Positions 62,227-64,000 of a DNA stretch of 64,000 nt are shown here, one piece after another; within the stretch, counting starts at the first letter, position 1, and each line of letters begins with the position of its first letter. The translations under genes and the position numbers were made by a program. Source of the stretch: Micromonospora fulviviridis (GTDB lineage: Bacteria > Actinomycetota > Actinomycetes > Mycobacteriales > Micromonosporaceae); the NCBI RefSeq assembly GCF_014648395.1, contig NZ_BMRA01000010.1:124001-188000 (forward strand). Reading direction: 5' to 3'. The notes beneath the pieces were generated by a model. That model worked only from the letters and a program-made list of their open reading frames with translations. It made no database searches and was not told the origin of the DNA.

Positions 62227-63489
62227 CTACGCCGGCAGCGGCCGGCGAGGCCAGTCCAGGGCCCGCGCGCCGAGTACGGCGGCGTGCAGGGTGAACCTGT
62301 CCCGCGGATCGGCGGGGTCGTAGCCGCTCAGCGCCCGGATCCGGTCCAGCCGGTAGGTGACGGTGCGGACGGACACGTGCAGGCGACGGGCCGCGTCGGT
62401 GGCGACCTCGCCGCAGGCGAAGTACTCGTTCAGGGTGTCCAGCAGCGGCTCGGCGCCGCCCCGGGCCTGGCTCAGCGGCGTCAGCACGGCCTGCACGAGG
62501 TCCACCATCGCCGCCTGATCCCGCAGCAGGACCCGGTAGATGAGCAGGTCGTGGGCGTCGATCACGGGTGTGTCGGCGTGCAGTCGCCGCGCCGTGGTCA
62601 GCGCCTCGCGGGCCTCCTCGTAGGAGCGGGCGATGCCGTACAGGCCCGGGTGCGGGCGGCCCACCGCCACCTGCCATGGCCGGCCCCGCACCAGACGGTC
62701 CAACTCGCCGTGCATCAGCCGCCCCAGATCGGCCACCGGCCCGCCGTCGCCCCCGCCCCGGTCGGGCGTCACCGTGTCCGCCGGGGCGATCACCACGAGC
62801 AAGCCCTCCTTCGTGGCCACCAGCACGTCCCGATCGCCCAACCGGTCGAAGATGACCCGCTCCAGGGCGCTGATCGCCGCCTCGGTGTCCGGCAGCCGAT
62901 GACCCGGCGAGGCCAGCGCGACCTGGTGCACGCGGGCCAGATCCAGCCCGAACGGCTCGGCCCGCTCCACCAACCCGCCGAGGTCGGAGTCCCCGCGCAG
63001 CAGGTCGTCGACGAGTTCCCGGCGCAGGGCCTCCTCCCGGCGAACCAGTTCCCGGCGGGCCGCCGCATAACCCTCGGCGAGAGTGGCCACGGCGGCGTCA
63101 ACCACGTGGAGCACGGCGTCCGCCGCCGCGCGTACCGTCTCGCTGTCGGTGGAACGGGCCAGGTGCGGCAGGTGCCGCCAGAGCCGCCGTGCCGCGGACA
63201 GGTACAGGCGGACGGCCCGGCCCGCCGACACGCCCTGCTCGGCGGCGCGTCGGCCGAGCGCCCCCACCGCGTCGAGTTCGCCGCGGCGCGGCCGGCGGCC
63301 GGTCACCGCCGCGTCCGTCAACAGCCGCAGGTAGTCGCCGAGCAACTCCACCGGCACGCCGCCGGCGTCGGCGCTGGCCCCGCGGGCCACCTCGGTCAGC
63401 CACCCGTCATCGCCGCGGGCCCCGGCCGCAGCCGGTCGGCGGGTGCTCTCGGTCATCGCGGTCTCCCTGGGCGTCGCCGGATCGGACAC
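62227..63489 (-). CDS. PucR-type transcriptional regulator
   Basis: A 420-residue regulator. The N-terminal half is helical and of unknown type (RAVRLYLSAARRLWRHLPHLAR). The middle has a GGDEF-like PucR region (YGIARSYEEAREALTTARRLH), and the end is the PucR HTH (LLDTLNEYFACGEVATDAARRLHVSVRTVTYRLDRIRALSGYDPADPRDRFTLHAAV). The start may be ATG 63489 or 63456. It does not overlap the KhtT-like gene, with which it converges. Confidence 0.87.
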   Translation of the reverse strand: MSDPATPRETAMTESTRRPAAAGARGDDGWLTEVARGASADAGGVPVELLGDYLRLLTDAAVTGRRPRRGELDAVGALGRRAAEQGVSAGRAVRLYLSAARRLWRHLPHLARSTDSETVRAAADAVLHVVDAAVATLAEGYAAARRELVRREEALRRELVDDLLRGDSDLGGLVERAEPFGLDLARVHQVALASPGHRLPDTEAAISALERVIFDRLGDRDVLVATKEGLLVVIAPADTVTPDRGGGDGGPVADLGRLMHGELDRLVRGRPWQVAVGRPHPGLYGIARSYEEAREALTTARRLHADTPVIDAHDLLIYRVLLRDQAAMVDLVQAVLTPLSQARGGAEPLLDTLNEYFACGEVATDAARRLHVSVRTVTYRLDRIRALSGYDPADPRDRFTLHAAVLGARALDWPRRPLPA

Positions 63490-63616
63490 CGGCCCGATTC
63501 GTCCAGCCTATGGGGGCGGGCACGGCGCCGACGGGCTCGCGGGTCGACGAAGCGGTCCGCGTCCCGCGCCGGAACGGGACATCCATTCCGGGCATCGCGA
63601 TCTACACTCCGGCCTC

Positions 63617-64000
63617 GTGCCGACGAAGACGACGATGCCGAGCAGATGCCCGGCGTGTGCCCAGGACCTGGTCCTGGTCGACGCCGCGGCGGTCTCCTGG
63701 TGTCCTGCCTGCCGGTGGAACCTCGACGTGTACGACCCGGCCCTGGCGCCGTGGCGCGGCACCACGATGATCGGCCGGTGGGGGTTCCGGCGTGGGCTGG
63801 AGCTCGACCGGGCGACGCATGAGGAGCTGCTCGCCGACCCGGAGGTACGCCCGACCGGGCCGTCACCGGGTGAGGTCTGGCTGGTGGCGGTGTCCGTGGT
63901 GCTGACCCTGATCGGGGTGGCCGCGGTGGGCTACCTCGGCTGGCTGGTCGTGGCCGATGCCCTGCCGCCGGGGGTCCGGCTGGTGCTGGCGATTCCCGCC
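63617..64000 (+). CDS. zinc-ribbon membrane protein (cut by right edge)
   Basis: The first 128 residues are visible. A zinc ribbon CPACAQDL...WCPACRW lies at residues 11-33, and a hydrophobic segment at about 95-118 (VWLVAVSVVLTLIGVAAVGYLGWLVV) begins the membrane part. The layout resembles the start of ribbon-containing M48-type membrane peptidases, but the catalytic HExxH would lie beyond the window. TACACT 8 bases before the GTG suggests a leaderless message. Confidence 0.7.
   Translation, partial: MPTKTTMPSRCPACAQDLVLVDAAAVSWCPACRWNLDVYDPALAPWRGTTMIGRWGFRRGLELDRATHEELLADPEVRPTGPSPGEVWLVAVSVVLTLIGVAAVGYLGWLVVADALPPGVRLVLAIPA

Noticed and set aside
1-64000. CRISPR arrays, tRNA or rRNA genes, intact insertion sequences, attachment sites
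   Set aside because: No regularly spaced direct repeats, no tRNA-like cloverleaf with CCA-proximal signature, no rRNA-like sequence and no terminal-repeat element could be identified by reading; only the recombinase scrap at 8098-8236 hints at past mobile DNA.

Overview
The window comes from a very GC-rich actinomycete. G or C dominates third codon positions, GTG and TTG starts are frequent, genes are linked by GTGA/ATGA overlaps, and several genes look leaderless, with a TANNNT box 6-8 bases before the start. The gene set (LysX, SigE-type sigma factors, DUF5994, a DksA-like protein beside an actin-like ATPase) fits Micromonosporaceae, probably a Micromonospora; this is inferred from gene content, not from a marker gene. 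No rRNA, tRNA, CRISPR array, intact insertion sequence or replication origin was seen.

Layout. 1-16.8 kb is an accessory-looking stretch of small one- or two-gene modules. It holds two hydrolase/TetR divergons with paired palindromic operators, an MFS exporter, an ECF sigma factor with a SnoaL-like tail, two GNAT acetyltransferases, a flavin reductase, a MerR/BtrH-like pair, YdeI, an HxlR/reductase divergon and DUF5994. Between 7.8 and 9.6 kb there is clear gene decay: a frameshifted monooxygenase, a scrap of a large serine recombinase, and a shortened, frameshifted DUF1062 gene. 17.4-22.6 kb carries lysX (lysyl-phosphatidylglycerol synthase fused to lysyl-tRNA synthetase) coupled to a DUF998 membrane protein, then a CzcO-like flavoprotein and a secreted hydrolase.

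23.7-37.5 kb is the most interesting block. A secreted GHL10-type glycoside hydrolase gene is divergent from an eight-gene chain with mostly overlapping ends: sugar-binding lipoprotein, two permeases, GntR/HutC regulator, ROK kinase, DUF4127 protein, FAD oxidoreductase, NanE epimerase and GH38 alpha-mannosidase-like enzyme. The intergenic region carries two near-identical 16-bp GntR-type palindromes. The set looks like uptake and breakdown of an N-acetylmannosamine- or mannose-containing glycan, with the NanE/NanK half of sialic acid catabolism but no NanA lyase or sialidase.

38.4-46.2 kb is a second candidate system: two secreted S51 (cyanophycinase-like) peptidases, an RpiR-type regulator, a polar amino-acid ABC transporter and an M20 peptidase. 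Matching GTAAC-N4-GTTAC sites precede the second peptidase gene and the transporter operon. It reads as outside cleavage, import and inside hydrolysis of an unusual peptide or amide.

46.4-64 kb returns to small modules: cupin and hydrolase, lutABC lactate oxidation, a hydrolase with a tandem GNAT and a LysR, a LysR/MFS divergon, an ArsR-ArsC fusion with a VOC protein, a SigE-type sigma factor with a membrane-anchored HAF-repeat partner, a DksA/actin-like pair, a short KhtT-like protein, a PucR-type regulator and a zinc-ribbon membrane protein cut off by the right edge.
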